DNA of 64,000 nt. It comes from Defluviibacillus sp043739385 (GTDB taxonomy: Bacteria > Pseudomonadota > Gammaproteobacteria > Burkholderiales > Burkholderiaceae_C). The translations under genes were made by a program, and so were the position numbers. Positions 17,902 to 27,058 of the stretch are shown one piece after another (the stretch's first letter is position 1; each line of letters opens with the position of its first letter). The DNA is taken from positions 1 through 64,000 of the forward strand of contig JAYUED010000166.1 in assembly GCA_043739385.1 (NCBI GenBank). Direction: 5' to 3'. The notes below the pieces were generated by a model. It worked only from the letters and a program-made list of their open reading frames with translations, did no database searches and had not been told where the DNA came from.

Positions 17902-20589
17902 ATGACAGCCCGAATTTCCTCCGTACCTGCTACTCGCCGTGTCGTGTCTTCGTTAATGGCTGGTTTACTGGCCTTGCAGCCAGTTACAAGTAGCCTGGCC
18001 GCCAACCATCCCAACTCCAGTATTCAAAATGTGAATATTGTGAATATGACGGCTAATGTCGATTGGGACTACGACGCTGCCGCGCCCACTCAAGCTAGCG
18101 GTACGACAGTGCTAACTAGGGATATGGTTGAAAAGCAAATCTTGCGCGAAATGGCGCGCAAGATGTATTTGATGACTGAGGGACGGCACCGCGTAGGCAC
18201 CATCTATGTCTACAAGAATGGTCGCTTTAAAAACAGCGTTGACCTGCAACTTATAAACATTGACGGCCGATCAAACGCTAACACCAATGCTTGGCAGGCG
18301 CAGACGGGCACCTCCAACAACTATTTGTCCATTGGCAACCAAGCCTATGCCTTGGGCAACTACGCCAATGTGCTGGCCCATGAGATGGGGCATTACATGT
18401 ATGGTCTGTTGGACGAGTACCGCGAAGACCCTTCTGCAGGAGCAACGCGCACAGCCGCCCCCGCTACCAATTTGGGAGGACCTGCCGGGTTTGATACCAC
18501 GAAGATCACCGTAATGCACATGCAAGATGTGGCTACGCGCTTTTCGGTAGCTGAAGACTATGCCGGTGATCCTGCTGCCAACAACACGGCCCAAGCCCGG
18601 GTATTCGCCACAGACAATACTACCTTGCGCGGTGGCAGTGCCTGGGAGGTGTTGACCCGCGACCCAGCGAATGATCCGCTCCAGTCGAAAAATAGCAATG
18701 GCGTCAGCCCGCGCATATTCTTTGATGCGTTCAAGAGCATGACACCACCGTCCACGGTGGCAACGCTCAAATACTACCTGGGCGGTCTGTGTAGCACGCT
18801 GAACACCGTTTGCGGCGACGCTCCTGACTCTAGCGTTCTTGGCGCGGCCGGCGGCAGCGTGACTTTGTTTGATCAGCGTGTGCCCGCAAATGACCGTGTG
18901 ACCGACACCAGCATATGGCAAAGCCGCTTGTGGCAGAAATCGGGAGGTAGCGCCACCCAAGATGCTGCTGATGGCGCAGCAGGCACAGCATTTGAGAACT
19001 TTAAGGTAGTGTGGGCCGATTCCGCAAATCCAGGTGTGGGTGCCAGCGCTGCCGTTGCGCGAAACGCCATTATCGTCAACCGATCCGTGCCGGCGTCGGT
19101 GTTCCAGCAGGTCATTGACACAGCCGTCGGCATCGTCAATCGTGCTCCTGCAGGCTCACAACTGTCCGTCATCGTCACCCCTTTGTTGACCCAGCAAGCA
19201 GGGGCCGAGGTCGTGATTGGGCTGACTCCGACAGATTTAGGTAAAGACAGCATCATTGCTGCCCTGCGCGCGATTCAGCGTAATGACGACGCACCAGCAC
19301 TGCAAGCAGCCTACACCCAGTTTTCCTCTCTACTCCCGACAACCCGCCAACCAGCTGATACCTCAGAGGTGTTTTTCATCACCCAACGCGGTGGGTCGTT
19401 TTATCCACCCTCGGCAGATTTCCCGGGCAAAGTGCGGGCTGACAGGATTCCATTTACCATCACAGAGCTTCAAGTACCGACCGCTGACCGCAAGGCCAGC
19501 AGCGCGTTGCTATTGCCCCTCGCCATGGCCCGTGCGTTGGGTCTGAGCACCGCTACCGGCGCTGCTTTAAGCGATCTGGCAAAGGCTACAGGCGGCCATT
19601 TAAATGCGGCCAAAACCGCTGAAGAAGCCATCAAAGAGTCCCAGCGTGCTAGTGAATTCTCGGCGGGAAAATCGCCTGCTTTAATGGCTGCTACTGGCTT
19701 TGACGTGGGAGCAAAGGGTGGCAAAAACGGTTTCAGCATCCAATCCACCGGCTACGACAAATCAGTTACTGCCAAGTGGTACTTTGACCCCCATGACGCA
19801 GCCAAACTAACATTTAAGTTAACTCCCCCGATGGGTTCGGTCAGCACCGCCTTAGCGGCGGAATCCAACTTGTCACAAGGCTATGGAGTCATCACCTTGC
19901 CCACTGGTGGAGCAGCAGGCACCTGGACAGCTGAAGTGACTTATGGCGACAACATGACCGATATCGTTAGCACTGAAATGCTAGCTGACTCCTCTGTGCA
20001 ATTGGTCGCCAGTGCAGCTGGGGGAACTAACGCTACTGCCGGTAAACCACCTGTGGTCACAGCCCGTTTGGCGGGTGACTTTCCAGTAGCGGGAGCGGTG
20101 GTTACGGCTAACATCGTCAGCTCCGACACGGGTCAGGTTGTGTTGAGTGGTGTCGTCCTCAAAGATGATGGTCAAGGCGTTGATGCACGCCCCAACGATG
20201 GCTCATACGCAATTGATTTAAGCGGCAAGTTGCAACCGGGCGACTACGAAGCCATCGTATCCGCCGTCAGCGCCACTGGCACGGTGTTCCAGCCTAACCA
20301 AGTGTTCATCCCCGGCGGAACCCAAGCGACGATCCCGGTTGCCTTGGGCTTAGTACGGTTGGAGCAGATTGAATTCAGTCTGGACGCAGGCGCACAAGGC
20401 GTACTGTCGGCCGCCAATGGCAGTGGTACGACGCCTACTACGACTACGACTGCAGTTGTTAGCACTGCCAGTGGAGGTTGTACTGTTGCGAGCGATCAGC
20501 ACGATACGGGTTTACTGCTCTTATTGTTGGCCGCCTTGACGGGCGTGGGACTGCGGCGCAGCGTTCGCCGAGTTGCTAAGTCCGAGTAG
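17902..20589 (+). CDS. CLCA-like secreted zinc metalloprotease with C-terminal sorting signal (JDVT-CTERM-like)
   Basis: An 895-residue exported protein. Residues 1-33 form a signal peptide ending SLA. The HEMGHYMYGLLDEY motif (HExxH at 160-164) matches the HExxH...DEY zinc motif of CLCA-type (calcium-activated chloride channel regulator) proteases. A von Willebrand A-like middle and beta-rich C-terminal region follow. After a Thr-rich linker, residues 858-895 read as a tripartite sorting signal: GGCT, a leucine-rich membrane helix, then RRSVRR. This matches the JDVT-CTERM layout I know. ATG 17902 is preferred over TTG 17833 because AAGGA precedes it and the signal peptide starts there. A CPBP-type protease gene lies close by. 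Confidence 0.82.
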   Translation: MTARISSVPATRRVVSSLMAGLLALQPVTSSLAANHPNSSIQNVNIVNMTANVDWDYDAAAPTQASGTTVLTRDMVEKQILREMARKMYLMTEGRHRVGTIYVYKNGRFKNSVDLQLINIDGRSNANTNAWQAQTGTSNNYLSIGNQAYALGNYANVLAHEMGHYMYGLLDEYREDPSAGATRTAAPATNLGGPAGFDTTKITVMHMQDVATRFSVAEDYAGDPAANNTAQARVFATDNTTLRGGSAWEVLTRDPANDPLQSKNSNGVSPRIFFDAFKSMTPPSTVATLKYYLGGLCSTLNTVCGDAPDSSVLGAAGGSVTLFDQRVPANDRVTDTSIWQSRLWQKSGGSATQDAADGAAGTAFENFKVVWADSANPGVGASAAVARNAIIVNRSVPASVFQQVIDTAVGIVNRAPAGSQLSVIVTPLLTQQAGAEVVIGLTPTDLGKDSIIAALRAIQRNDDAPALQAAYTQFSSLLPTTRQPADTSEVFFITQRGGSFYPPSADFPGKVRADRIPFTITELQVPTADRKASSALLLPLAMARALGLSTATGAALSDLAKATGGHLNAAKTAEEAIKESQRASEFSAGKSPALMAATGFDVGAKGGKNGFSIQSTGYDKSVTAKWYFDPHDAAKLTFKLTPPMGSVSTALAAESNLSQGYGVITLPTGGAAGTWTAEVTYGDNMTDIVSTEMLADSSVQLVASAAGGTNATAGKPPVVTARLAGDFPVAGAVVTANIVSSDTGQVVLSGVVLKDDGQGVDARPNDGSYAIDLSGKLQPGDYEAIVSAVSATGTVFQPNQVFIPGGTQATIPVALGLVRLEQIEFSLDAGAQGVLSAANGSGTTPTTTTTAVVSTASGGCTVASDQHDTGLLLLLLAALTGVGLRRSVRRVAKSE

Positions 20590-20593
20590 GGCT

Positions 20594-21256
20594 ATGCTGT
20601 CCGCAATGAAACAGGTACTTACATTCATACAGGGTGGATTGCGGTCGGTGCTGGGGATGTGCGCCATTAGCCTAGTTGGCGGATGCACTGCACTGCCTGG
20701 TGATGTCAGTGACCGTGCCACTGTGCCTCAATTACCTTTGGCTACCGGTATGCTAGGTAATTCCAGTAATTTACGGTGGCGAGTGGAGGCATGGGGCAAT
20801 GAAAAACTCCCGGTCTTGCGCGTGTGGGACAAAACACAAGCAGGTGCTTCAGCACTTATAGAAAACCGGACGTTTTTGCCACCTGACCTGCTCAAGCCAG
20901 GCAGCGAATGGCTCTTACAAAGCTTGTCGATCAAGCAAAATCTATTGGTCGTAGTCTTGCGCTATCAACCCAATCCAAACGCCTATCAACAAAAGTTATT
21001 TGAGTTTGACCTGGATACGCCACGCCATACGCTGGTGAACTACAGAGTCACCACGGGGCGGGCTGATAAGGTTGATTGGCAGGTGGTCGATTTTTTAGCA
21101 CGTACTTCATCATTCTGCCGCAACGCACCTCAAAATAATCCTGACGATTGCAAGCCAACCCAAGCCCCTGTATTGGCGGAGCCCCTTGCAAGCCTGGATG
21201 AATTTGGCAACGCCGAGGATTATGTTCCTCCCATCAAAATGGATCGGCAATACTGA
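20594..21256 (+). CDS. Putative lipoprotein downstream of the CLCA-like gene
   Basis: A roughly 220-residue lipoprotein with lipobox LVGGC after a hydrophobic stretch, so it is probably anchored by Cys in the outer or inner membrane. The body shows no family I recognise. It begins within a few bases of the CLCA-like stop, so the two are probably co-transcribed. The start is ATG 20594 or 20606; a TTG at 20573 inside the upstream gene is less likely. It may act with the CLCA-like protein. It is convergent to the CPBP gene, 8 bp apart. Confidence 0.75.
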   Translation: MLSAMKQVLTFIQGGLRSVLGMCAISLVGGCTALPGDVSDRATVPQLPLATGMLGNSSNLRWRVEAWGNEKLPVLRVWDKTQAGASALIENRTFLPPDLLKPGSEWLLQSLSIKQNLLVVVLRYQPNPNAYQQKLFEFDLDTPRHTLVNYRVTTGRADKVDWQVVDFLARTSSFCRNAPQNNPDDCKPTQAPVLAEPLASLDEFGNAEDYVPPIKMDRQY

Positions 21257-21264
21257 GTTGCTGG

Positions 21265-21696
21265 CTACAGCGCCAGAGCAGCCACGCCCCACAAGCTCAG
21301 ATTAAAGCCTGCATGCGCCAAGGCACAAGGCCACCAACGGGTATGGCGGCGCCACAGTTCGCCCAAAACCAGCGATGGCAGTGTCCACCATAGCGCCAAC
21401 CAGCCCTGCGAGGGTACATGTGCAGCGGCAAAGAACAGCGCAACTATCACATTGGCGCTATGCGCAGACCAGCCAGGTCTGGCCGTGTTGCTAGCCAAGT
21501 ACGCCTGCATCCCAGCTTGCAACAGAACACGAAAAATCCACTCTTCCAAAGCTGGTGCTGCCAATAGTACCCATAAGGCCTGCCATCCATCTGCGAGATG
21601 CAGCGACAGGCCAAGCAGTCTATAGGCTAGCATTGACCCGCTCGCACCTGCAACTGCGGAAAGTACGAGGTCGCGACAGAGGGCCACGCGCATCAC
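21265..21696 (-). CDS. mrtJ: CPBP-family glutamic intramembrane protease, MrtJ-like
   Basis: A 143-residue membrane protein of the CPBP/Abi (CAAX-protease-like) family. The catalytic motif EEWIFR supplies Glu51, Glu52 and Arg56. The second motif has His93 in FFAAAH, and the third is HAGFN (His128, Asn132). It is shorter than most CPBP proteins. In JDVT-CTERM systems a CPBP-type glutamic protease called MrtJ is the proposed processing enzyme; the CLCA-like protein with a CTERM signal is 0.7 kb away. The family assignment is strong; the MrtJ role rests on that neighbour and on recall of the family. Confidence 0.8.
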   Translation of the reverse strand: MMRVALCRDLVLSAVAGASGSMLAYRLLGLSLHLADGWQALWVLLAAPALEEWIFRVLLQAGMQAYLASNTARPGWSAHSANVIVALFFAAAHVPSQGWLALWWTLPSLVLGELWRRHTRWWPCALAHAGFNLSLWGVAALAL

Positions 21697-22399
21697 CGAT
21701 GCAACCGCTGAGACGCTGTGCTACGCGCAGCACAAACTAAGGATTCAGCCATTTTGATTGGCTCAACCCTGGCCAACAATATGCCGCCGGCTAAGGTCAC
21801 ACCATAACCCGGCCTGCAGCGAAACTGATGGAGAACACATGCCCTCAATCAGTTTCACCAAAAAAATAGGGCATTGACCACTAGCCTAATTCGTAGATAG
21901 TCTCTACACACTTGATAGTCAATATGCAAATAAATATGTGAATGGTCAAATAGGAAGCTTTTGACAGCTTTGATATCAGCACCAATGTCTTTCTTCTTGA
22001 TGCCAAGACCGAAGACATTTTTGGTCTTGTCTCGTTTCGCGAGTTTAATTCCTTGTCCAATTCTGTGCAAGACTGGATTTTGAAGTCCTCGAAAACTGCG
22101 CCAAACTCCAAAGCTAAGATCAATATATAAAGCGACGTACTATCAGGTACTACCGGTAATTTAAAGTCCTTTGGGTTGTCCTCGGTTGTGAAAAGTGAAG
22201 TTACTCAAACTTTAATGTTGAGGTAGATACTTGTTGCCTGCTTGGGCGCAGGTGTCCACAATTCAGTTAACTTTCGGCGCGGCCTAAATGTAAAAGCAAA
22301 GTCTACGATCCACGATAAATCGCAGTCCATACGCTAAGCTTGTCTAGAATTTCGAGCTGCTTATTACTCATTCATTCCAATTATTCAGGATATTCTCAT
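21697..22399. other. AT-rich gap with a possible gene remnant
   Basis: No well-supported gene. On the minus strand an open frame (stop at 21855) reads upstream for about 95 codons to a stop near 22147. It is Lys-rich and protein-like (for example GLGIKKKDIGADIKAVK, HIYLHIDY) but has no good start; the only candidate is TTG at 22070. It may be a decayed or foreign fragment. The rest is presumably the promoter region of the channel gene at 22400, with AGGA about 10 bp before that ATG. Confidence 0.4.
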
Positions 22400-23446
22400 A
22401 TGCCCAATCACCACTTACTCTTGCTGCCTAGCTCTGGGTACGCGCATCTACAAAGCAATCAGGTGAATCGCAGTGCGTGGTCGATCTGTTGCGCTTGGCT
22501 AGTTTTCTGTGCCTGTTCACTATTTTCAAGCTTTTCGCATGCCACTGAAAAACACCCCGTCGCAGTGGATATTGGTATCTTCTTGAACAGCATCCCTTCA
22601 GTTGCACTGAAGGATCGGAAATTTCAGGCGGACTTCAACGTCTGGTTTCGCTGGGCCGACGACAGCCTAAATCCCCTTGAAAGCTTCGGTGTGGTGGACG
22701 GGCAAATCGATCTTAAAGAGGAGTTGGTCAAAAAGAAAATTGGCGATGCCAACTATGGCTTGTACCGGGTCGTGGCTACCATCCACAACAACTTTGACTT
22801 ATCCAAATATCCGCTGGATGACCACTTGCTGAAGATCCAGATCGAAGACGGTAGATTCGACCATAATCAAATGGTATATCGCGCCGACACAACAAATTCT
22901 GGTGCCAGTGATCGAGTTCACGTGCCAGGTTGGGACGTGGGGCATCTCAATACCCTTGTGGAAGCTGCAAGCTACCCTACCAATTTTGGTGATTTGAGCA
23001 CCTCGAATACCAAGGCCTCTATTTATTCGCGCTTCACCTATTCCGTTGATTTGCACCGTAATGGCTACGGTAATTTTTTCAAGCTGTTTTCGATGCTATT
23101 TTTTGCTGGCCTGCTGTCATTCTTTGCATTTCGGGTGCGTTCTGATTACTTGGATTCGCGATTGGCACTTATAGTTTCTGGCATATTCATGGCCGCCATT
23201 ACAGCCAACATGATTTCATCAGCGCTGCCGGAGACAGACTCGCTCGACATGGCCGAAAAACTGTATTTCGCCACCATGGGGTTTATTCTCGTGACCTGTT
23301 TAGCCAGCCTGTTTACCTTCAAGGCCTACTTAAGTGGCCAAGAGGAGCAAGCCCGTTTGCTTTCCCGCCGCTTGGGTGCAGCCCTTCCGATCGCTTATGT
23401 TCTGGTGAATATTCTGATCGTCGTCTTGTCCCACAACGAGATTTAA
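22400..23446 (+). CDS. Prokaryotic pentameric ligand-gated ion channel homologue
   Basis: A 348-residue protein with the layout of Cys-loop-type channels. After a long-headed signal peptide (cleaved around residue 48) comes a beta-rich extracellular domain of about 170 residues. It contains YPLDDHLLKIQIED (137-150), the counterpart of the FPFD/LKI(E)I segment, and a W-x-V-like segment at 178. Four membrane helices follow: about 224-245, 252-275, 287-309 and 328-345. The M2-M3 link has ALPETDSL, as in the family's LPxTS. There is no cysteine pair for a Cys loop, which is normal in bacteria. ATG 22400 has an AGGA site. The ligand is unknown; it is convergent to a DUF4436-like gene. Confidence 0.82.
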   Translation: MPNHHLLLLPSSGYAHLQSNQVNRSAWSICCAWLVFCACSLFSSFSHATEKHPVAVDIGIFLNSIPSVALKDRKFQADFNVWFRWADDSLNPLESFGVVDGQIDLKEELVKKKIGDANYGLYRVVATIHNNFDLSKYPLDDHLLKIQIEDGRFDHNQMVYRADTTNSGASDRVHVPGWDVGHLNTLVEAASYPTNFGDLSTSNTKASIYSRFTYSVDLHRNGYGNFFKLFSMLFFAGLLSFFAFRVRSDYLDSRLALIVSGIFMAAITANMISSALPETDSLDMAEKLYFATMGFILVTCLASLFTFKAYLSGQEEQARLLSRRLGAALPIAYVLVNILIVVLSHNEI

Positions 23447-23456
23447 ACCAGCAGAT

Positions 23457-24428
23457 TTACTTCTCAGGCAGTGCCCTGCCATACCACGCCAGCACCATGA
23501 TGAATAGACACACTGCGGTACTGGCCTCCACCCAGAAAAACACCAGGTAATCGATGAACGATCCCAAAGGTGGAACGCCGGGCAACATGCCCCGGATGCC
23601 TGGCAACACGAACAGCAAAGCTCCCATCCATATCATTAGGCCAGCTTCGAGCTTTCGTCCCCGGTAGGCGACGTTATAGGTCACCATAGTCGCTGATATG
23701 CCTATCAGTAGCATCACGCCCACCATGAACCAGGCAAAGGCCTTGATCGTCAGCGGCCTCGTCAGGCTTATTTCTACATTGATGTCACTGTCAGCACTGT
23801 CTGCCGCCAATGCCGCCTCGGCGTGAAGCAAGTGATTGTGGGAAAGAAAATTGACCACAAGGGGCAGGGGAGTCTCATTGTCGGCGCCACGATCCATGTA
23901 GGCATCGAACTCGAGGTTAGCTTTGTAGCGGTCGATCGGATAAAGTGCAATGTCGCCGTCCAGCAAGCTCAATGTGAGTTCCACTGGTTGCGGGCGGTGA
24001 TTTGTCTTCAGGATAATGTCGCTTTTACCTACGGCATCTGTCAGGATATGAATCTCTCGGCTCACGACACGGTGGTCAGCGCCTAAGATCTCGCCAAACG
24101 GATGAAAAACCAATTCAACTTTCATCACCCCGCGCCCCGGGTCAGTGGAAGTGACTGTTGCATCAATCTCAAGGCGGGTGGCGGGCGCTGACTTTGCCGC
24201 CATCAGGCGTGTGACAGGATTGCGATCCTCCTGGAAGAAGGAGCGGATGCCTAATGCGCAACTAACCATGCCAAGCAAAACTATGGCTATTACGACCATT
24301 AGCCAAAACCGCTTTGCGCGGGTGCCCGCAGTCTCATTGTTCGTTGCCATGTTTTTTGCTTTTTGATGAAGTAGAAATACTATACAGGCTATGCAGCAGG
24401 TTGCTAGGATCGCCGCTATCAACACCAT
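23457..24428 (-). CDS. DUF4436-like membrane protein
   Basis: A 323-residue membrane protein. A membrane helix at about 40-60 precedes a beta-rich extracytoplasmic domain (about 65-225) with the motif LYPIDRYKANLEF (162-174), then three helices near 228-250, 262-280 and 290-313. This matches DUF4436, whose function is unknown. The first 26 residues add another hydrophobic segment; ATG 24350 is an alternative start, and neither has a clear ribosome site. It ends 10 bp from the stop of the channel-like gene and shares a Y-P-x-D type motif with it. Confidence 0.72.
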   Translation of the reverse strand: MVLIAAILATCCIACIVFLLHQKAKNMATNNETAGTRAKRFWLMVVIAIVLLGMVSCALGIRSFFQEDRNPVTRLMAAKSAPATRLEIDATVTSTDPGRGVMKVELVFHPFGEILGADHRVVSREIHILTDAVGKSDIILKTNHRPQPVELTLSLLDGDIALYPIDRYKANLEFDAYMDRGADNETPLPLVVNFLSHNHLLHAEAALAADSADSDINVEISLTRPLTIKAFAWFMVGVMLLIGISATMVTYNVAYRGRKLEAGLMIWMGALLFVLPGIRGMLPGVPPLGSFIDYLVFFWVEASTAVCLFIMVLAWYGRALPEK

Positions 24429-24675
24429 GCGTTAGGCATTGAATACGCAAAGCCCCATGTTAGTGTTCAGCCTGTATGACACGCGCAGTTTCCTGTTTAG
24501 CTTAATTGATATTTAACGGCACCGCTGACTACTCATTGAGTCAAACAATAGATGTGTTTGCTCTAGATATTCTTCTGCAATACTTATTAAAATAACTTCA
24601 TACGATGTATATTATGTAAAGTTAATAGCATGCAAAAATGCCTAAGGTAAGCAATAGAACATTTACTCTAGGCTG

Positions 24676-24710
24676 ATCTATGCTGGAGCAAGACATGCCC
24701 CAGCATAGAT
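24676..24710 (-). terminator. Hairpin downstream of guaA
   Basis: An 11-bp perfect stem ATCTATGCTGG (24676-24686) pairs with CCAGCATAGAT (24700-24710) with a 13-nt loop, beginning 7 bp after the guaA stop. There is no T-run, so termination strength is uncertain. Confidence 0.55.
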
Positions 24711-24717
24711 AATTCGT

Positions 24718-26334
24718 CTATTCCCACTCAATTGTTGCTGGTGGTTTGCTGGAAACATCGTAAGTAACGCGGTTGATACCCCGCACTTCGTTGATGATTC
24801 GGCCAGACACCTTTTTGAGCAATGCATAAGGTAACTCTGCCCAGTCTGCCGTCATGAAATCACTGGTTTGGACGGCGCGCAGGGCTACTACGTAATCGTA
24901 GGTTCGGCCATCGCCCATGACGCCCACGCTTTTGACGGGTAAAAACACTGTGAAAGCCTGGCTAGTCAGGTCGTACCAATTTTTACCTGTAGCGGGATCG
25001 ATAAAGTTACGCAGTTCTTCGATAAAAATCGCGTCGGCGCGGCGCAGCAGATCTGCGTATTCTTTCTTCACTTCACCCAAAATACGCACGCCCAGGCCCG
25101 GACCGGGGAATGGATGGCGATAGACCATGTCTGCGGGCAGGCCAAGGGCAACGCCCAGTTCACGCACTTCGTCTTTGAACAAATCACGCAGGGGTTCCAG
25201 CAGTTTCAAGCCCAGTTGCTCGGGCAAGCCGCCTACGTTGTGGTGGCTTTTAATGGTGACGGCTTTTTTACCTTTGCCACCGCCAGACTCGATAACATCA
25301 GGATAAATGGTGCCTTGTGCTAACCATTTAGCTCCTTTTTTCGTAGCATCACCTGATGTAATGACTTTTGCTTGAGCCTTAAACACTTCTACAAATTCGC
25401 GCCCGATGATTTTGCGTTTGGCTTCAGGGTCACTTACGCCTTTAAGATGGCCTAAGAATTGGTCGCTGGCGTCCACCCGGATGACTTTAGCACCGAGCTT
25501 GCCAACAAACATGTCCATCACCATATCGCCTTCATTCAGACGCAACAGGCCGTGATCGACAAACACGCAGGTGAGTTGGTCGCCAATGGCGCGGTGAATT
25601 AGCGCCGCTGCAACAGAAGAGTCAACGCCGCCGGACAAACCAAGAATTACTTCTTCATCGCCAACCTGCTGTCGAATTAGCGCAATGGCATCAGCAATGT
25701 GGTCTCGCATCACCCAATCGGGCTTGGCACCGCAAATACCAACGACGAAGCGGTCCAACAGCGCCCTGCCCTGCACGGTGTGCGTGACTTCAGGGTGAAA
25801 TTGCACCGCATAAAAGCGACGTGCTTCGTCGGCCATACCTGCTATCGGGCAGGACTCGGTTGACGCCATGAGTTTGAAGCCTGGGGGCAGCTCGGTAACT
25901 TTATCGCCGTGGCTCATCCACACATTCAACATACCTTGGCCTTCAGGCGTTGTGAAGTCGGCAATGTCCTTAAGTAACGCAGTGTGGCCACGTGCCCGCA
26001 CATCAGCGGAGCCAAATTCGCGTTTCAGACCCGTCTCTACTTTTCCGCCCAGTTGGAGCGCCATAGTTTGCATGCCGTAGCAAATTCCCAGCACCGGCAC
26101 CCCCATCTCAAACACGGCTTGCGGCGCTCGGTGAGTGCTGTCTTCAGTGACGCTGGCGTGGCTACCAGACAAGATGATGCCTTTGAGCGCACCGTCAGCC
26201 GCATAGGCCTTGATCCATTCGTCAGACACATCGCAGGGATGGACTTCGCAAAACACATGGGCTTCGCGCACGCGCCGGGCAATCAGCTGGGTGACTTGAG
26301 AGCCAAAGTCGAGGATGAGTATCTTTTGGTGCAT
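24718..26334 (-). CDS. guaA: GMP synthase (glutamine-hydrolysing)
   Basis: Converts XMP, glutamine and ATP to GMP. The 538 residues comprise an N-terminal class-I glutamine amidotransferase with nucleophile region GICYGMQ and His/Glu in QFHPEVTHT, then the ATP pyrophosphatase domain with P-loop GLSGGVDSS, and the C-terminal dimerisation domain ending in TYDVSSKPPATIEWE. ATG 26334 fits the family start MHQKILILDFGSQ. guaB lies about 1.8 kb away on the same strand with kbp, SCO-like and cytochrome genes between; in many bacteria guaB and guaA are adjacent. Confidence 0.98.
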   Translation of the reverse strand: MHQKILILDFGSQVTQLIARRVREAHVFCEVHPCDVSDEWIKAYAADGALKGIILSGSHASVTEDSTHRAPQAVFEMGVPVLGICYGMQTMALQLGGKVETGLKREFGSADVRARGHTALLKDIADFTTPEGQGMLNVWMSHGDKVTELPPGFKLMASTESCPIAGMADEARRFYAVQFHPEVTHTVQGRALLDRFVVGICGAKPDWVMRDHIADAIALIRQQVGDEEVILGLSGGVDSSVAAALIHRAIGDQLTCVFVDHGLLRLNEGDMVMDMFVGKLGAKVIRVDASDQFLGHLKGVSDPEAKRKIIGREFVEVFKAQAKVITSGDATKKGAKWLAQGTIYPDVIESGGGKGKKAVTIKSHHNVGGLPEQLGLKLLEPLRDLFKDEVRELGVALGLPADMVYRHPFPGPGLGVRILGEVKKEYADLLRRADAIFIEELRNFIDPATGKNWYDLTSQAFTVFLPVKSVGVMGDGRTYDYVVALRAVQTSDFMTADWAELPYALLKKVSGRIINEVRGINRVTYDVSSKPPATIEWE

Positions 26335-26350
26335 ATAAAAGGAAAGGAGC

Positions 26351-26390
26351 AAAAAGCAATACGGGCCAGTGGTTAACTGGCCCGTATTTT
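26351..26390 (-). terminator. Rho-independent terminator after kbp
   Basis: A 13-bp perfect stem, AATACGGGCCAGT (26358-26370) with ACTGGCCCGTATT (26376-26388), with a five-base loop. Read on the minus strand it is followed by CTTTTT, so it ends the kbp transcript before guaA. T bases on the other side could make it bidirectional. Confidence 0.85.
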
Positions 26391-26413
26391 CTCAGAGACT
26401 GAGGGGCGTTTTA

Positions 26414-26908
26414 TCAAGCAGCAGGACAACGCAGCACTTGGCCAGGATAAATCTTGTCAGGACTGCTCAGCATGGGCTTGTTAGCTTCAAAAATTAACGG
26501 ATATTTGTTGGCGTCACCATAGACGGCTTTTGCAATTTTGGAGAGATTGTCGCCGCTAACCACGGTGTGGTAGGTGGACTCGTCCGCGGGTTCTGTGGTT
26601 TGCATCTCATCTGCTACACCAGCCACGCTGTGGACGTTACCGCAACAGACGACGATTTTCTCGCGGATTTCTTGGGTGGCAACGGTGCCCGAAACAGTAA
26701 CGATCTGGTCGGCACCGTTGAACGCGATGGTGAGGTCATCGGCAGGTAAATCTTGCGCGCGAAGGTAGGTTTTGATGGCGCCAGTGGCTACAACATTGGC
26801 TGCTGCTGCCTTGTCTTCGTTACTGGGTTCAGCTACGGAGGCCGCGACTTCAGGCGAGTGACCAAATAATTTTTCACCAGCTTCTTTGATAAAAGAAATC
26901 ATGCCCAT
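26414..26908 (-). CDS. kbp: Potassium-binding BON/LysM protein Kbp (YgaU)
   Basis: A 164-residue cytoplasmic protein matching E. coli Kbp, a K+ sensor/binding protein. A BON domain (about 40-110) is followed by a LysM domain with VVSGDNLSKIAKAVYGDANKY and the nearly invariant FEANKPML-SPDKIYPGQVLR ending. ATG 26908 gives the typical MGMISFIKEAGEKLFG start and has a GGAG site; a longer frame to 26998 is not supported. It lies between the SCO-like gene and guaA and has its own terminator. Confidence 0.92.
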   Translation of the reverse strand: MGMISFIKEAGEKLFGHSPEVAASVAEPSNEDKAAAANVVATGAIKTYLRAQDLPADDLTIAFNGADQIVTVSGTVATQEIREKIVVCCGNVHSVAGVADEMQTTEPADESTYHTVVSGDNLSKIAKAVYGDANKYPLIFEANKPMLSSPDKIYPGQVLRCPAA

Positions 26909-27058
26909 GGAGGAGCTCCGTTCAGTTGCAGTTAAAGAAGGCTGGGTTGTACACCCGGAACGGGCCGGTGTGTTCGTGTGGGTGGCCCAACATAGCAATC
27001 AAACTTCCAATGTGTAAAGTTTTCCACATGCGAAATACCACACCACCACACCACCACA

